A stretch of 64,000 bases of DNA from Lachnospiraceae bacterium (GCA_022794265.1 JAAWEK010000024.1:19780-83779); one strand, 5' to 3'; positions 36,867-45,878 are shown, counted from the first letter of the stretch. Notes: generated from the letters alone by a model not told the origin. Translations and numbers: made by a program.

Positions 36867-37347
36867 TATAGAAAAAGTTTTGCATACACCGTATAATTAT
36901 AAGGGCGGCAGGCTTGAATTTGCCATTGTTTTTGATTATCATGTACCGGAGGAACTGTTATCCGCACGGGCAAGAGAACTCATTGCATTGTTACGGACCA
37001 TTCGTTACAGCCGTTCTAAGAACGGAACCATGATATATGAAGATATATTTAGAAATGCCAGATTAAATATTATAAAATGGATTTCTGATGACAGGATTAT
37101 CAAAGAAGTATCCTCCATGGGAATGGTTCAGATGGGAAAGTGTTTTGAGGATTATGATGTATATAAGGAAGAAGGCAGGGCTGATAAAAGTCTGGATATA
37201 CTAACCGGACAGTTAAAGATGTTTTATGCCAGGAGTAAAATAATATTTCTTATAACGGACGGTTCATACATCATAAAATCAAGGGAAGAGACGGATAAAA
37301 ATCTGCAGCCTTTTTTGAAGCATAAACTGGTTTATATCAATATTTAA
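36850..37347 (+). CDS. Unknown protein overlapping the flotillin gene
   Basis: A 165-residue protein whose ATG at 36850 lies 17 bases inside the flotillin gene, in another frame, so it is probably translationally coupled. No signal peptide or membrane segment is seen. The sequence alternates hydrophobic strands and charged helices (LEFAIVFDYHVPEELLSARA ... IIFLITDGSYII). The LITDGS segment recalls one strand of a vWA-like fold, but the protein is short and I do not recognise a family. Its coupling to the flotillin suggests a membrane-microdomain role. Confidence 0.6.
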   Translation: MNLKHNIEKVLHTPYNYKGGRLEFAIVFDYHVPEELLSARARELIALLRTIRYSRSKNGTMIYEDIFRNARLNIIKWISDDRIIKEVSSMGMVQMGKCFEDYDVYKEEGRADKSLDILTGQLKMFYARSKIIFLITDGSYIIKSREETDKNLQPFLKHKLVYINI

Positions 37348-37430
37348 TCCGGCCGCAGTATGGTAGGTCCTGATAGTTGCTTTGGCGAAGGGATTGCTGC
37401 CGATTATAGATAATAAAGGAGAATAAAAGT

Positions 37431-37775
37431 ATGCCATTTATTAATTCAAAAGTAACGGTGTCATTAACACCGGAAAAAAAAGAAATCATCAAATCCAGAC
37501 TGGGAGAAATCATCCGGCTGATTCCGGGAAAATCGGAAAACTGGCTGATGGTGGGGTTTGAAGATAATTACTCTCTATATTTCAAAGGAAATCAGGACGA
37601 TGAAACGGCATTTGTAGAGGTCAGACTCTTTGGTAGTGCAAATGCCCAGACATATGATGCCCTTACATCGGAAATCTGCAGAATCATGGAAGAGGAAGCA
37701 GGGATTCCTAAGAGCCGGGTGTATGTAGAATATGAAGAAACGGAACACTGGGGCTGGAACGGAGGTAATCTCTAA
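37431..37775 (+). CDS. MIF-family tautomerase-like protein
   Basis: A 114-residue protein with ATG at 37431 behind AAAGGAGAATAAA. It begins MPFINSKVTV, leaving the catalytic N-terminal proline (Pro2) of the MIF/phenylpyruvate tautomerase family after methionine removal. FVEVRLFGSANAQTYDALTS and GIPKSRVYVEYEE are the family's second repeat, ending in a WGWNGGN tail typical of MIF homologues. The protein should trimerise. The physiological substrate in bacteria is unknown. A strong terminator follows. Confidence 0.87.
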   Translation: MPFINSKVTVSLTPEKKEIIKSRLGEIIRLIPGKSENWLMVGFEDNYSLYFKGNQDDETAFVEVRLFGSANAQTYDALTSEICRIMEEEAGIPKSRVYVEYEETEHWGWNGGNL

Positions 37776-37789
37776 AATCGTTTTGAATG

Positions 37790-37850
37790 CAGAAAGGCTG
37801 TAGCGTCTGGGAAGAATCCCGGCGGTACAGCCTTTCTGTATTATTCTTTT
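37790..37850 (+). terminator. Rho-independent terminator after the MIF-like gene
   Basis: CAGAAAGGCTGTA pairs with TACAGCCTTTCTG across an imperfect inner stem, followed by TATTATTCTTTTT. It ends the plus-strand transcript and faces the converging trp operon. Confidence 0.85.
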
Positions 37851-37885
37851 TTAAACACGCTCTGTAAAATTCCGGTACGAAGACA

Positions 37886-38662
37886 TTATGCCTGCATAAC
37901 TGCTGCTTTCATGGATTTTACATAGTCAGAAACTATCTCAACAGAGTTTTCACCATACTGTTCTACCAGTTTAACGATAGCGCTGCCCACAATGGCGCCG
38001 TCCGAAAGGCTTGCCATTTTTTCGGCCTGTTCCGGTGTGGAAATTCCAAAACCTACCGCACACGGAATATCATTTACCTGTTTCACCAGTTGAATCATGG
38101 AAGAAATATCGGTATTGATTTCATTCCGGATACCGGTTACGCCCATTGAAGAGACACAATATACAAAACCTTCCGCTTCTTTTGCTATCATGGTAATACG
38201 CTGGTGGCTGGTGGGTGCAATCAGTGAAATGAGATTAATGCCATGGGCTTTACATTCGGCGTTCAGTTCATCTTTTTCTTCAAAAGGTATGTCGGGAATG
38301 ATGACTCCGTCGATTCCACATTCCGCACATTTTGCCATAAATTTATCTTTTCCATAGGTGAAAACCGGGTTTATGTAAGTCATAAATACAATGGGTTTCT
38401 CACAGTGTTTACGGACTTTCGCAACCAGATCAAAAAGCTTATCTGTCGTACAGCCTGCTGCTAGGGCGCGTTCGCTTGCAGCCTGAATTACGGGTCCTTC
38501 GGCTACCGGGTCGGAAAAGGGAATTCCGATTTCAATCAGGTCTGCGCCAGCTTTATCCATGGCATAAATTAACCGTTCTGTGGTATCAAGGTTAGGGTCG
38601 CCGCCAGTTATAAATGCAATAAATGCCTTTCCGTCTGTAAAGGCGTTTTTAATTCTACTCAT
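37886..38662 (-). CDS. trpA: Tryptophan synthase alpha subunit
   Basis: A 258-residue protein that cleaves indole-3-glycerol phosphate to indole and glyceraldehyde-3-phosphate and passes indole to TrpB. Diagnostic segments: [12 protein letters not shown], the catalytic-glutamate segment [30 protein letters not shown] with the catalytic aspartate, and phosphate-binding [11 protein letters not shown] and GAIVGSAIV. It is the last gene of the minus-strand trp operon and overlaps trpB by 8 bases. Length is standard. Confidence 0.97.
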   Translation of the reverse strand: MSRIKNAFTDGKAFIAFITGGDPNLDTTERLIYAMDKAGADLIEIGIPFSDPVAEGPVIQAASERALAAGCTTDKLFDLVAKVRKHCEKPIVFMTYINPVFTYGKDKFMAKCAECGIDGVIIPDIPFEEKDELNAECKAHGINLISLIAPTSHQRITMIAKEAEGFVYCVSSMGVTGIRNEINTDISSMIQLVKQVNDIPCAVGFGISTPEQAEKMASLSDGAIVGSAIVKLVEQYGENSVEIVSDYVKSMKAAVMQA

Positions 38663-39851
38663 AAATGTTCACTCCTCTATATCTGGCGATGGCGGCAACA
38701 TCTTTATCACCCCGGCCAGAAATGTTAATAACAATGATTTTATCGCTCTCCAGTGTTTTCGCATATTTCATTGCGTAGGCTACGGCATGGGAACTCTCGA
38801 TGGCTGGAATGATGCCTTCCGTCCGGGAAAGATATTCAAAAGCTTCCACTGCTTCTTCATCGGTTACAGGAACATATTGCGCCCTGCCGGTATCGTGAAG
38901 CATGGCATGTTCCGGTCCGATTCCCGGATAATCCAGTCCGGCGGAAATCGAGTATACAGGCGCAATCTGACCGTATTCGTCCTGACAAAACAGAGATTTC
39001 ATACCGTGAAAAATACCAGTGGTGCCGTTGGCTATGGTAGCTGCATTCTTCGGATTATCAATACCCAGTCCGGCGGCCTCGCATCCAATAAGCGCCACCT
39101 CTTTGTCAGAAATAAATTCGTAAAAAGCCCCCATGGCATTGCTGCCGCCTCCGACACAGGCGATTACCGCATCCGGAAGACGGCCTTCTGCCTCCAGCAT
39201 CTGTTCTTTGATTTCTTTACCAATGATTTTTTGAAAATCCCGGACAATGGTAGGGAACGGGTGAGGCCCCATAACGGAACCGAGAACGTAAAGAGTATCG
39301 TCGCATCGGCTGGTCCATTCCCGCATTGCTTCGTTTACGGCATCTTTTAAGGTCATTGTACCGGAGGTTACAGGGTGTACTTTTGTACCCAGCAGTTCCA
39401 TACGGAAAACGTTAAGAGCCTGACGGTCTGTATCCAGTTTTCCCATATATACATCACATTCCATACCCATCAGTGCGGCGGCGGTGGCGGTGGCAACGCC
39501 GTGCTGTCCTGCGCCGGTTTCTGCGATTACTCTGGTTTTTCCCATTTTCTTTGCCAGAAGAACCTGCCCCAGTACATTATTAATCTTATGGGATCCGGTG
39601 TGGTTTAAATCTTCCCGTTTCAGATAAATCTTTGCTCCGCCCAAATCTTTTGTCATTTTTTCGGCATAATATAACAGGGATGGTCTGCCTGCATATTTTT
39701 TATATAAGTCATCTAACTCGGTTATAAATTCCGGATCATTTTTAAAATGCCCATATGCTGTTTCCAGTTCCTGAACGGCTGTCATCAGGGTTTCAGGAAT
39801 AAATTGTCCGCCGTACTGGCCGAAACGGCCTTTTTTATTTATATCAGTCAT
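38655..39851 (-). CDS. trpB: Tryptophan synthase beta subunit
   Basis: A 398-residue PLP enzyme condensing indole and L-serine to L-tryptophan. It begins with the typical [16 protein letters not shown]. The PLP lysine is Lys89 in [23 protein letters not shown] and the phosphate-binding GGGSNAMG are present. It is the standard TrpB1 type that pairs with TrpA, not the stand-alone TrpB2. It overlaps trpF by 4 bases (ATGA) and trpA by 8 bases, indicating a coupled operon. Confidence 0.97.
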   Translation of the reverse strand: MTDINKKGRFGQYGGQFIPETLMTAVQELETAYGHFKNDPEFITELDDLYKKYAGRPSLLYYAEKMTKDLGGAKIYLKREDLNHTGSHKINNVLGQVLLAKKMGKTRVIAETGAGQHGVATATAAALMGMECDVYMGKLDTDRQALNVFRMELLGTKVHPVTSGTMTLKDAVNEAMREWTSRCDDTLYVLGSVMGPHPFPTIVRDFQKIIGKEIKEQMLEAEGRLPDAVIACVGGGSNAMGAFYEFISDKEVALIGCEAAGLGIDNPKNAATIANGTTGIFHGMKSLFCQDEYGQIAPVYSISAGLDYPGIGPEHAMLHDTGRAQYVPVTDEEAVEAFEYLSRTEGIIPAIESSHAVAYAMKYAKTLESDKIIVINISGRGDKDVAAIARYRGVNIYE

Positions 39852-40546
39852 GGTTTTGTCCTTTCTTTCCTTTCATAAACCGTACCATTTTTCCATTGAT
39901 TCATTATATGCATAACTCTTTTTATCTTTTCAGAATCTTTGTATCCGTCAGTTTCAACAGAACTGCTTAAATCGATACAATAGGGGTGACATTCCTTCAT
40001 TGCCTGCAGTATATTGGCAGGACCCAGTCCGCCGGCCAGAAAGAATGGTCTGTAATTATTGGGAATCATGGTTCGGTCAAAACATTGTCCGGTACCGCCG
40101 TATGTATCTTTTACATATGTATCCAGCAAAAGATAATCACAGGGAAAATCCTGATATTGAATCAACTGCCGGGTACTCTGTACACGTACCGCCTTAATAA
40201 CCGGTTTGCGGGTCTGTTCCCGGAGCCGGCTGATATAAGAAGGCGTTTCATCACCGTGAAGCTGAATACATTGAATTATGTTTTCATTACATAAAGAGAC
40301 AATGTGTTCAATCCTGTCATTTACAAAAACACCTACCGGTACAATGGATGTATCCAGTGCGGCGGTCAGCCTGGCGGCTTCCCGGTCGGAAACCTTTCGT
40401 CTGGTATTGGCGAAGATATAACCGATATAATCCGGTTTGTAACAGTTTACATATTCAATATCCTGTAATCGACGGATACCGCATATTTTAATTTTGGTTC
40501 CGTTTTTTTCGGAAACAGGGGAATAAGATTTGGAGAGCTTCACCAT
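39848..40546 (-). CDS. trpF: Phosphoribosylanthranilate isomerase
   Basis: A 232-residue TIM-barrel enzyme isomerising N-(5-phosphoribosyl)anthranilate to the carboxyphenylamino-deoxyribulose phosphate. Core motifs are [12 protein letters not shown] with the general-base cysteine, the [14 protein letters not shown] segment, [32 protein letters not shown] with the catalytic aspartate, and [11 protein letters not shown]. About 17 extra N-terminal residues ([17 protein letters not shown]) precede the barrel. It overlaps trpC by 7 bases and trpB by 4. Confidence 0.93.
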   Translation of the reverse strand: MVKLSKSYSPVSEKNGTKIKICGIRRLQDIEYVNCYKPDYIGYIFANTRRKVSDREAARLTAALDTSIVPVGVFVNDRIEHIVSLCNENIIQCIQLHGDETPSYISRLREQTRKPVIKAVRVQSTRQLIQYQDFPCDYLLLDTYVKDTYGGTGQCFDRTMIPNNYRPFFLAGGLGPANILQAMKECHPYCIDLSSSVETDGYKDSEKIKRVMHIMNQWKNGTVYERKERTKP

Positions 40547-41343
40547 CGGTGACCACCTCTGAGTTTGGCCAGTTCTTTAGATTTATTATCCGCCCGCATC
40601 AATGTTTCACCGATTAGCACGCCGTTTACGTTCGCATTCCGAAGTACATCAATATCGGCAGCCGTCCGTATACCGCTTTCAGCTATAAATAAGATATGTT
40701 CGGGAACCAGTTTCCGGTGCTTTTCACTGTTACGGACATCTACGGTAAAAGTTTTTAAGTCCCTGTTGTTGACACCAATTATCCTTGCTCCGGCGGCAAT
40801 CGCAGAAGAAATTTCCGTCTCGTCATGGGCTTCCACAAGAGCTGAGAGCCCTAATGTATCGCAAATTTTTATGTAATTTTTCAATGTATCCGTATCCAGT
40901 AATGCACAAATCAGTAAAACGCAGTCGGCGCCTAAAACTTTTGCCTGATATATCTGATAATCATTTACTGTGAAATCTTTCCGCAATACGGGAATTTTGA
41001 CGGCCGTTTTGATTTCGGCCAGATATCTGTCGCTGCCTTTGAAGTATTCCGGTTCTGTCAGGCAGGATATACAGTCGGCGCCGGCATTTTCATATTCTCT
41101 GGCAATCTCCACATATGGAAAATCTTCGGCAATGATTCCTTTTGACGGAGAGGCTTTTTTTACCTCGCAGATAAAGCTGATATCTTCTTTCTTTAACGCC
41201 TGTTCAAAAGCAAACGGAGGAAGCCGGAAGGCGCCGTTTTCTGCCGGCGCTAAAGCCTGCCGTTTCATTTCGTCATAAGAAATCTTTTTCATATCTTCAG
41301 CTGTCCGCTTTTTAGCGGCGGCAGCAATTTCATCCAATATCAT
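40540..41343 (-). CDS. trpC: Indole-3-glycerol phosphate synthase
   Basis: The start is the ATG at 41343 (MILDEIAAAAKKR) behind AGAGGACG; the frame is open up to 41448, but that stretch covers the promoter. The 267-residue TIM barrel closes the indole ring. Visible motifs: FICEVKKASPSKGII with the catalytic lysine, VLRKDFTVNDYQIYQAKVLG, LVEAHDETEI, IIGVNNRDLKTF, and FIAESGIRTAADI. It is the first gene of the operon here. The upstream genes trpE, trpG and trpD, needed for the earlier steps, are not in this window. Confidence 0.95.
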   Translation of the reverse strand: MILDEIAAAAKKRTAEDMKKISYDEMKRQALAPAENGAFRLPPFAFEQALKKEDISFICEVKKASPSKGIIAEDFPYVEIAREYENAGADCISCLTEPEYFKGSDRYLAEIKTAVKIPVLRKDFTVNDYQIYQAKVLGADCVLLICALLDTDTLKNYIKICDTLGLSALVEAHDETEISSAIAAGARIIGVNNRDLKTFTVDVRNSEKHRKLVPEHILFIAESGIRTAADIDVLRNANVNGVLIGETLMRADNKSKELAKLRGGHRW

Positions 41344-41394
41344 AATTTCGTCCTCTTTAACACGATTCATATTTGAATTATACTTTACCGCTTC

Positions 41395-41448
41395 ATAGTA
41401 ATATAAACTTTTGATTACTATCATAATGTTTTTAAGGAATAAAGTCAA
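41395..41448 (-). promoter_or_regulatory. trp operon promoter with an overlapping inverted repeat
   Basis: On the minus strand TTGACT (41448-41443) and TATGAT (41425-41420) are separated by 17 bp. An 8-bp perfect dyad, ATAGTAAT / ATTACTAT (41395-41421), overlaps the -10 and the start point, the position of an operator. The ~70-nt leader has no T-box or obvious attenuator. Confidence 0.6.
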
Positions 41449-41482
41449 TTGAAAATGTTGGATTTTTAATATTTCCGGGACT

Positions 41483-41536
41483 TTAGAAAAAAAGCCCCGG
41501 ATTAAAAGTCGTTGCCGACTTATACTCCGGGGCTTT
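41483..41536 (-). terminator. Terminator of the HD-GYP-like gene
   Basis: An 11-bp perfect stem AAAGCCCCGGA / TCCGGGGCTTT encloses a second hairpin (AAGTCG-TTGC-CGACTT). On the minus strand it is followed by seven Ts. It separates the HD-GYP-like gene from the trp promoter. Confidence 0.85.
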
Positions 41537-41550
41537 GGAAAAAATTCTGG

Positions 41551-42597
41551 TTATAAGATTTCTTCAATAAAAATTGTCCGTTCCAATCCAAGGTCAATAA
41601 TTTTATCTTCCGTAATCGGACGGTTTACACGATTATAATAAATTTTAACAACAGGACGGGGGCCTTCGTTTTTACGGATATTTGATACGATGCCCACTTC
41701 TTTGGTGGACAGACGAACCATTACGCCCAAAGGATAAATCGGTATATTGTTGACAAAGGCTTTAACCACATCCGGATCATAATAGATTCCGCTGGTACCG
41801 TATAATTCTTCAATGGCCATATATGGAGGAACATTTTTATAGGTGACAGAGGAAGAATAATGAGCGCACAAGCCTACAATTCTGGCACATAAAGGAATCT
41901 CTTCTTCAGACAGTCCTTTTGGAAAGCCGGTACCGTTCCAGCGCTCATGGTGATATTGTATACAGTTTGCGATTTTTCTTGGAATATTTTTCTGCAGTGC
42001 AAAATAAAAACCGTAGGTAGGATGTTCCTGCCAAAGATTTTTCTGCTGGGGGGTAAAATTTTCAATATTCAGCAGCATCGGCATTTCCGCCACGCCGATA
42101 TTATGCAGTAAGCCGCCGATTACCGCACACACGATTTCTTCGGTATTCAGTTTCATACATCCGGCAACCAGACCGCTTAAAACGGAGGTATATATACTGT
42201 GTTCATAAAGGCGTAAATTATCGATTACTTTTAACTCCACTAAAAAAGATAAAACGTCTTCGTTTTTTGCTACTTTAACGATGATAGCCTCTAAAATACG
42301 GGCAACGGTAACAACTTCATCATTCTTATTGGCTTCCGGCCGTTTGGGAGAGGTTTTGCGGAGAATCCTGATGAAATCGCTTACCAGAGATTCTGCCATC
42401 TTATCTGTTGGGGAAATAAATACGGTATCACGGTCTGCGATATCCACCTCTTCGATTTTTAATTCTTTCAGTTTTTCAATATTCTTAATACTAAGAATGG
42501 TGCCGGCACTTAGAAGGCAAGTATCATTTTCAGGTGAAACAACGGCCTGTTCCAGCTTCATACCCGGCTTCACTTCTATTATGGATAAAATGCTCAT
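41551..42597 (-). CDS. HD-GYP-like domain protein with degenerate HD site
   Basis: A 348-residue protein starting at ATG 42597. After about 120 N-terminal residues, which may form a small regulatory domain (KPGMKLEQAVVSPEND, then SAGTILSIKNIEKLKEL as in many HD-GYP proteins), an HD-GYP-like domain follows. The expected HDIGK is HNIGV here (His165, Asn166, Val169). His192 in EHPTYGF and the GYP motif region HHERWNGTGFP (216-226) are retained. HD-GYP enzymes hydrolyse cyclic di-GMP; the Asp-to-Asn change removes a metal ligand, so this protein may bind the nucleotide without cutting it. It ends in a strong terminator. Confidence 0.8.
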   Translation of the reverse strand: MSILSIIEVKPGMKLEQAVVSPENDTCLLSAGTILSIKNIEKLKELKIEEVDIADRDTVFISPTDKMAESLVSDFIRILRKTSPKRPEANKNDEVVTVARILEAIIVKVAKNEDVLSFLVELKVIDNLRLYEHSIYTSVLSGLVAGCMKLNTEEIVCAVIGGLLHNIGVAEMPMLLNIENFTPQQKNLWQEHPTYGFYFALQKNIPRKIANCIQYHHERWNGTGFPKGLSEEEIPLCARIVGLCAHYSSSVTYKNVPPYMAIEELYGTSGIYYDPDVVKAFVNNIPIYPLGVMVRLSTKEVGIVSNIRKNEGPRPVVKIYYNRVNRPITEDKIIDLGLERTIFIEEIL

Positions 42598-42717
42598 AAG
42601 AAAAACTCCTTAGTATATTATTGTTGTTTATCGTCTTGTCTGTTTATAACAGCAATATTAAACCTATTATACAGTTTTAGGCATATAAAATCAATGGAAA
42701 AGAGTAAAAAGTAATGC

Positions 42718-42767
42718 TTGTATATGACAGTAATTAGTGTTAAAATAATAAAAAAGAACATTAGTTC
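42718..42767 (+). promoter_or_regulatory. Promoter with LexA-type (SOS) box upstream of the SbcD/YhaO-like gene
   Basis: TTGTAT (42718-42723) and TAAAAT (42741-42746) are 17 bp apart. Just downstream, GAACATTAGTTC (42756-42767) matches the Gram-positive LexA consensus GAAC-N4-GTTC exactly, lying over the predicted start point. This predicts repression by LexA and induction by DNA damage. Confidence 0.65.
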
Positions 42768-42814
42768 GATAATTAAGGAAAAAGATTGAAAGATATTATC
42801 AAAAGAAAGGAAAA

Positions 42815-44095
42815 TTGCAAAATGCCCTTCTTTCAGACTTTTTACAGGGCAGTGTCACAGGCAGGTCTGTGATATGCATGGGTTCAAGTATGTATATGCA
42901 AAGCAAAGGTATTACACTTCTTCATACAGCTGATCTTCATCTTGGTTTTTTATATGGCGGTTTAAAAGAAAAGGCGGCGGAACGGCAGCAGGATAATCAG
43001 GAGACCTTTCTCTATATAATTTCACTCTGCCGGGAGCGGAATGTAGATATCCTGCTGATAGCTGGTGATTTATTTGATACGCCGGTACCAGACAGGGAAC
43101 TGTTAAAGACCGTAAGAAAAGCATTTGCTGTCATTTCTGAAACACTTGTGGTAATCAGTCCGGGGAACCATGATTACTATGAGCCGGGGGGCATTTATGA
43201 TGATATAGAATCCTGGAGTGATAATGTATTCATTTTTCATGGCGAAATGGATTGTTTTGAATTTAACATCAGGGGTGAGACTGTCCGGATATACGGAGCC
43301 GCCTTTACCGGGCAGTATCAGCGGGAGCCGCTGATGAAGCAGCGAAGACTGACCGGAGACGGGGTTATTTCCATTGGTCTGTTTCACGGAGAACTGGGAA
43401 CCGGCGGCTGGGATTCAAAGTATAACCGAATCACTCCGGAACAAATAGAAGAGAACCGGTTTTCCTATACGGCGCTGGGACATATACACCGTGCGGAAGG
43501 TATTTCTTATGCAGGACAGGCAGCATATGCATATTGTGGAAGCCCGGAGGGACACGGCTTTGATGAGACCGGAGGAAAAGGCGTCTGGCTGGGAAGCATT
43601 ACCGGAGAAGAGTGTAATCTGGAATTTTTCAGAACCTGCAGAAGGCAGTATATTGTGGAAAAGATTTGCATTGAAGGTTTTGAAAGTGCAAAACAATTGG
43701 CTGATTACCTTCTGCTTTCGTTTCGAAACCGGTATGGCGGGGAATATAAAGATTATTTATATCAGTTGAAATTTTACGGCAGTAACAGACAGGATATAGA
43801 TTTGGAGCGTGTCGGATTCTGTTTAAGAGATTTATATTATATTGAAATCAAAGATGAGACAGAAACGGTTTTAAAAGAATACAGCAGGGATTCCGGGGAG
43901 AAGTTTAACAGAATCCGGGACGAAAAAAGGACGACAGGGAAGGATTCTCTGGAAGTATATTTTGAGGAACGGATGCGGCGTCTGATAACTGCGGAGGAAG
44001 CCAGGGAAGACCGGGATGAAAACAGGATAAAACGGTATCGGAGAGCATTGCAGCTTGGATTGGAAGCTGTTTTAAATGACAGAAGGAAGGGATAA
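42815..44095 (+). CDS. SbcD/YhaO-like metallophosphoesterase (DNA repair exonuclease)
   Basis: About 426 residues from a TTG at 42815 behind AAAGG; an ATG near 42878 is another possible start, since the recognisable protein begins at GITLLHTADLHLG. The five calcineurin-type metal motifs are in order: HTADLHLG, AGDLFDTP, SPGNHDYY, FHGELG and LGHIHRAE. This is the Mre11/SbcD fold as in YhaO-type proteins, which pair with a Rad50/SbcC-like ATPase to cut DNA ends and hairpins. The partner gene begins four bases after this stop. The SOS-type box upstream fits a role in repair. Confidence 0.88.
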   Translation: MQNALLSDFLQGSVTGRSVICMGSSMYMQSKGITLLHTADLHLGFLYGGLKEKAAERQQDNQETFLYIISLCRERNVDILLIAGDLFDTPVPDRELLKTVRKAFAVISETLVVISPGNHDYYEPGGIYDDIESWSDNVFIFHGEMDCFEFNIRGETVRIYGAAFTGQYQREPLMKQRRLTGDGVISIGLFHGELGTGGWDSKYNRITPEQIEENRFSYTALGHIHRAEGISYAGQAAYAYCGSPEGHGFDETGGKGVWLGSITGEECNLEFFRTCRRQYIVEKICIEGFESAKQLADYLLLSFRNRYGGEYKDYLYQLKFYGSNRQDIDLERVGFCLRDLYYIEIKDETETVLKEYSRDSGEKFNRIRDEKRTTGKDSLEVYFEERMRRLITAEEAREDRDENRIKRYRRALQLGLEAVLNDRRKG

Positions 44096-44099
44096 AGTA

Positions 44100-45722
44100 T
44101 TGCGGATTTTGGATATACATATTGGCTGTTTCGGCGGCATTCAGAACTTGAAACTCAGTTTTAAAGACGGATTTCAGATTATCTATGGTGAAAATGAATA
44201 CGGAAAATCTACAATCATGTCTTTTATACACTTAATGCTTTACGGAAAAAATTCAAAAAGCCGGGACCTGAATCAGAACCTGAGAAAAAAATATACTCCG
44301 TTTAACGGCAGTAAAATGAACGGCAGTATGCGGTGGGAGATAAAAGGGCATAGTATCAGGATAGACAGGGAGTTTGGGAAAACCCAGGCAAATGATATTA
44401 TTTATGTTTTTAATGAAACCCTTGGGACGGAGCTTCCGGTTCCTGCGGGAATGGAAATCGGTGAATATTTGCTGAATATGAATGAAAAAATATTTGATAA
44501 GGTTATCTTTGGGGGAAGTCCCGAGGGCGATATGGGAACCGGAGCAGAAGAAATCATGTCGGGGCTGGTCAATATGGGAGCTGCCGGAGATAAAGAGGTA
44601 TCTGCAGCTGATATACTGGAGAATTTAAATGCCGGCATGGAGCAATTAAAAAGCAAACGGGGCACATCAGGCAGTATTCCGCGTATCAGTGAAGAAATAT
44701 CACGCATGAATGAAGAGAAATCTCAGTTGAATCAGAGAAAGAAGGAACTGGAACAGATTCGGAGGTCGGATATTTCCATGGTGGATAAAGAAAAGACATT
44801 GCTTAGGAATCTGATTATCCGCCTGGAAAATGAAAGATATCCGGCAGAAATGCAGAATAGAAATGAATCAGATGGAAAAAGGACAGAAGTAAACAGAGGA
44901 AGAAGGGGACTGCATTTTATATCGGCAGTTGTGTGTCTAGTGTCCGGTATACTCCTGATTGGAAATGGAAAAGGAATCTTTGGAGGGGAGGGATACGGAT
45001 ATGTTGCCGCATTTATACTGTTTCTGGCGGGAACCGGATTTCTGGCTGCTGCCGGGCGAAAAAGTCATGTGACTGTAACCGAAGAAGAATCCGGGGAATA
45101 TTCCGAAAAAATAAATGAATTATTGGATGATTTAGGGTATAATGGATATTCATCAGAGGATTTAAAAGCCAGACTGTGGGAACTGGAACATTCGGAGGAA
45201 GAGGATTTATCTGCAATGATACAGCGAATCCGTCAGGAAATTGAAGACTGTCAGATTCGGCTTACACAGTTGCGGAAGAAAAGGGAAGAACTGACAGAAG
45301 AATACGAAGCATATAAGATTACTGTTTCCGTTATGCAGGAATGCGCGGCTGAACTGCGTTCTACGGTATTCCAGCCGTTAAACGATATGGCAGGGGAGAT
45401 TTTTTTCCGTCTTACGGATGGACGGTATGACGGTTTTATGGTAGACGAACAGTATCAGATCCGGGTGCGGGAAAGAAATGATGCCTTGTACCGGGTATGG
45501 AAGAATCTGAGTATGGGAACTGCAAACCAGGCATATCTGTCGCTTCGCATCGCAGTAAATGAAATGTTTTCCGGACAGGAAAATATGCCGCTTTTGCTGG
45601 ACGATGTATTGTCAAACTATGACGAAAAGCGGGCAGAACGGGCCGTGCAGGTATTAAAAGAAAGAGGAGGACAGGTGATACTGTTTACCTGTCATAGAAA
45701 TCTGATGCAATTTTCAATGTAA
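44100..45722 (+). CDS. SbcC/YhaN-like ATPase
   Basis: A TTG at 44100, 8 bp behind AAGGAAGGG, gives a 540-residue protein beginning MRILDIHIGCFGGI; the in-frame ATG at 44076 overlaps the upstream gene and is less likely. Walker A is GENEYGKST (30-38), and the C-terminal half has the signature-like NLSMGTANQAYLSLRIAV and Walker B LLLDDVLSNYD. Between them lies a much shortened coiled coil interrupted by a hydrophobic hairpin (LHFISAVVCLVSGILLIG and YVAAFILFLAGTGFLAAAG), as in YhaN-type proteins. It presumably forms a membrane-associated nuclease complex with the preceding protein. Confidence 0.85.
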   Translation: MRILDIHIGCFGGIQNLKLSFKDGFQIIYGENEYGKSTIMSFIHLMLYGKNSKSRDLNQNLRKKYTPFNGSKMNGSMRWEIKGHSIRIDREFGKTQANDIIYVFNETLGTELPVPAGMEIGEYLLNMNEKIFDKVIFGGSPEGDMGTGAEEIMSGLVNMGAAGDKEVSAADILENLNAGMEQLKSKRGTSGSIPRISEEISRMNEEKSQLNQRKKELEQIRRSDISMVDKEKTLLRNLIIRLENERYPAEMQNRNESDGKRTEVNRGRRGLHFISAVVCLVSGILLIGNGKGIFGGEGYGYVAAFILFLAGTGFLAAAGRKSHVTVTEEESGEYSEKINELLDDLGYNGYSSEDLKARLWELEHSEEEDLSAMIQRIRQEIEDCQIRLTQLRKKREELTEEYEAYKITVSVMQECAAELRSTVFQPLNDMAGEIFFRLTDGRYDGFMVDEQYQIRVRERNDALYRVWKNLSMGTANQAYLSLRIAVNEMFSGQENMPLLLDDVLSNYDEKRAERAVQVLKERGGQVILFTCHRNLMQFSM

Positions 45723-45730
45723 TAAAAGTT

Positions 45731-45847
45731 ATAGGTAATGGCAAAGCCCTTAGTTGCAGTTCGAAAGTTTTGTCATTGTCTATGTTATATTAAACTAGGC
45801 GATTGCGAAACTTATAGTCACAGGTCTGAAGTTTCGCAATTACCTAT
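45731..45847. repeat. 117-bp palindromic element made of two hairpins
   Basis: The element starts ATAGGTAATGGCAAA and ends TTTCGCAATTACCTAT, which are inverted copies of one another (ATAGGTAATxGCxAA). Inside, the left half folds as ATAGGTAATGGCAAA with TTTTGTCATTGTCTAT, and the right half as TAGGCGATTGCGAAACT with AGTTTCGCAATTACCTA. It fits exactly in the gap between the YhaN-like gene and the decarboxylase. It resembles a REP/MITE-like mobile palindrome; other copies elsewhere in the genome would confirm this. Confidence 0.65.
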
Positions 45848-45878
45848 TATATTTAACAACAGAAAGGAATCACATATT

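Noticed and set aside
41343-41448. N-terminal extension of TrpC up to 41448
   Set aside because: That stretch contains the promoter and dyad, and the ribosome site at AGAGGACG points to the ATG at 41343.
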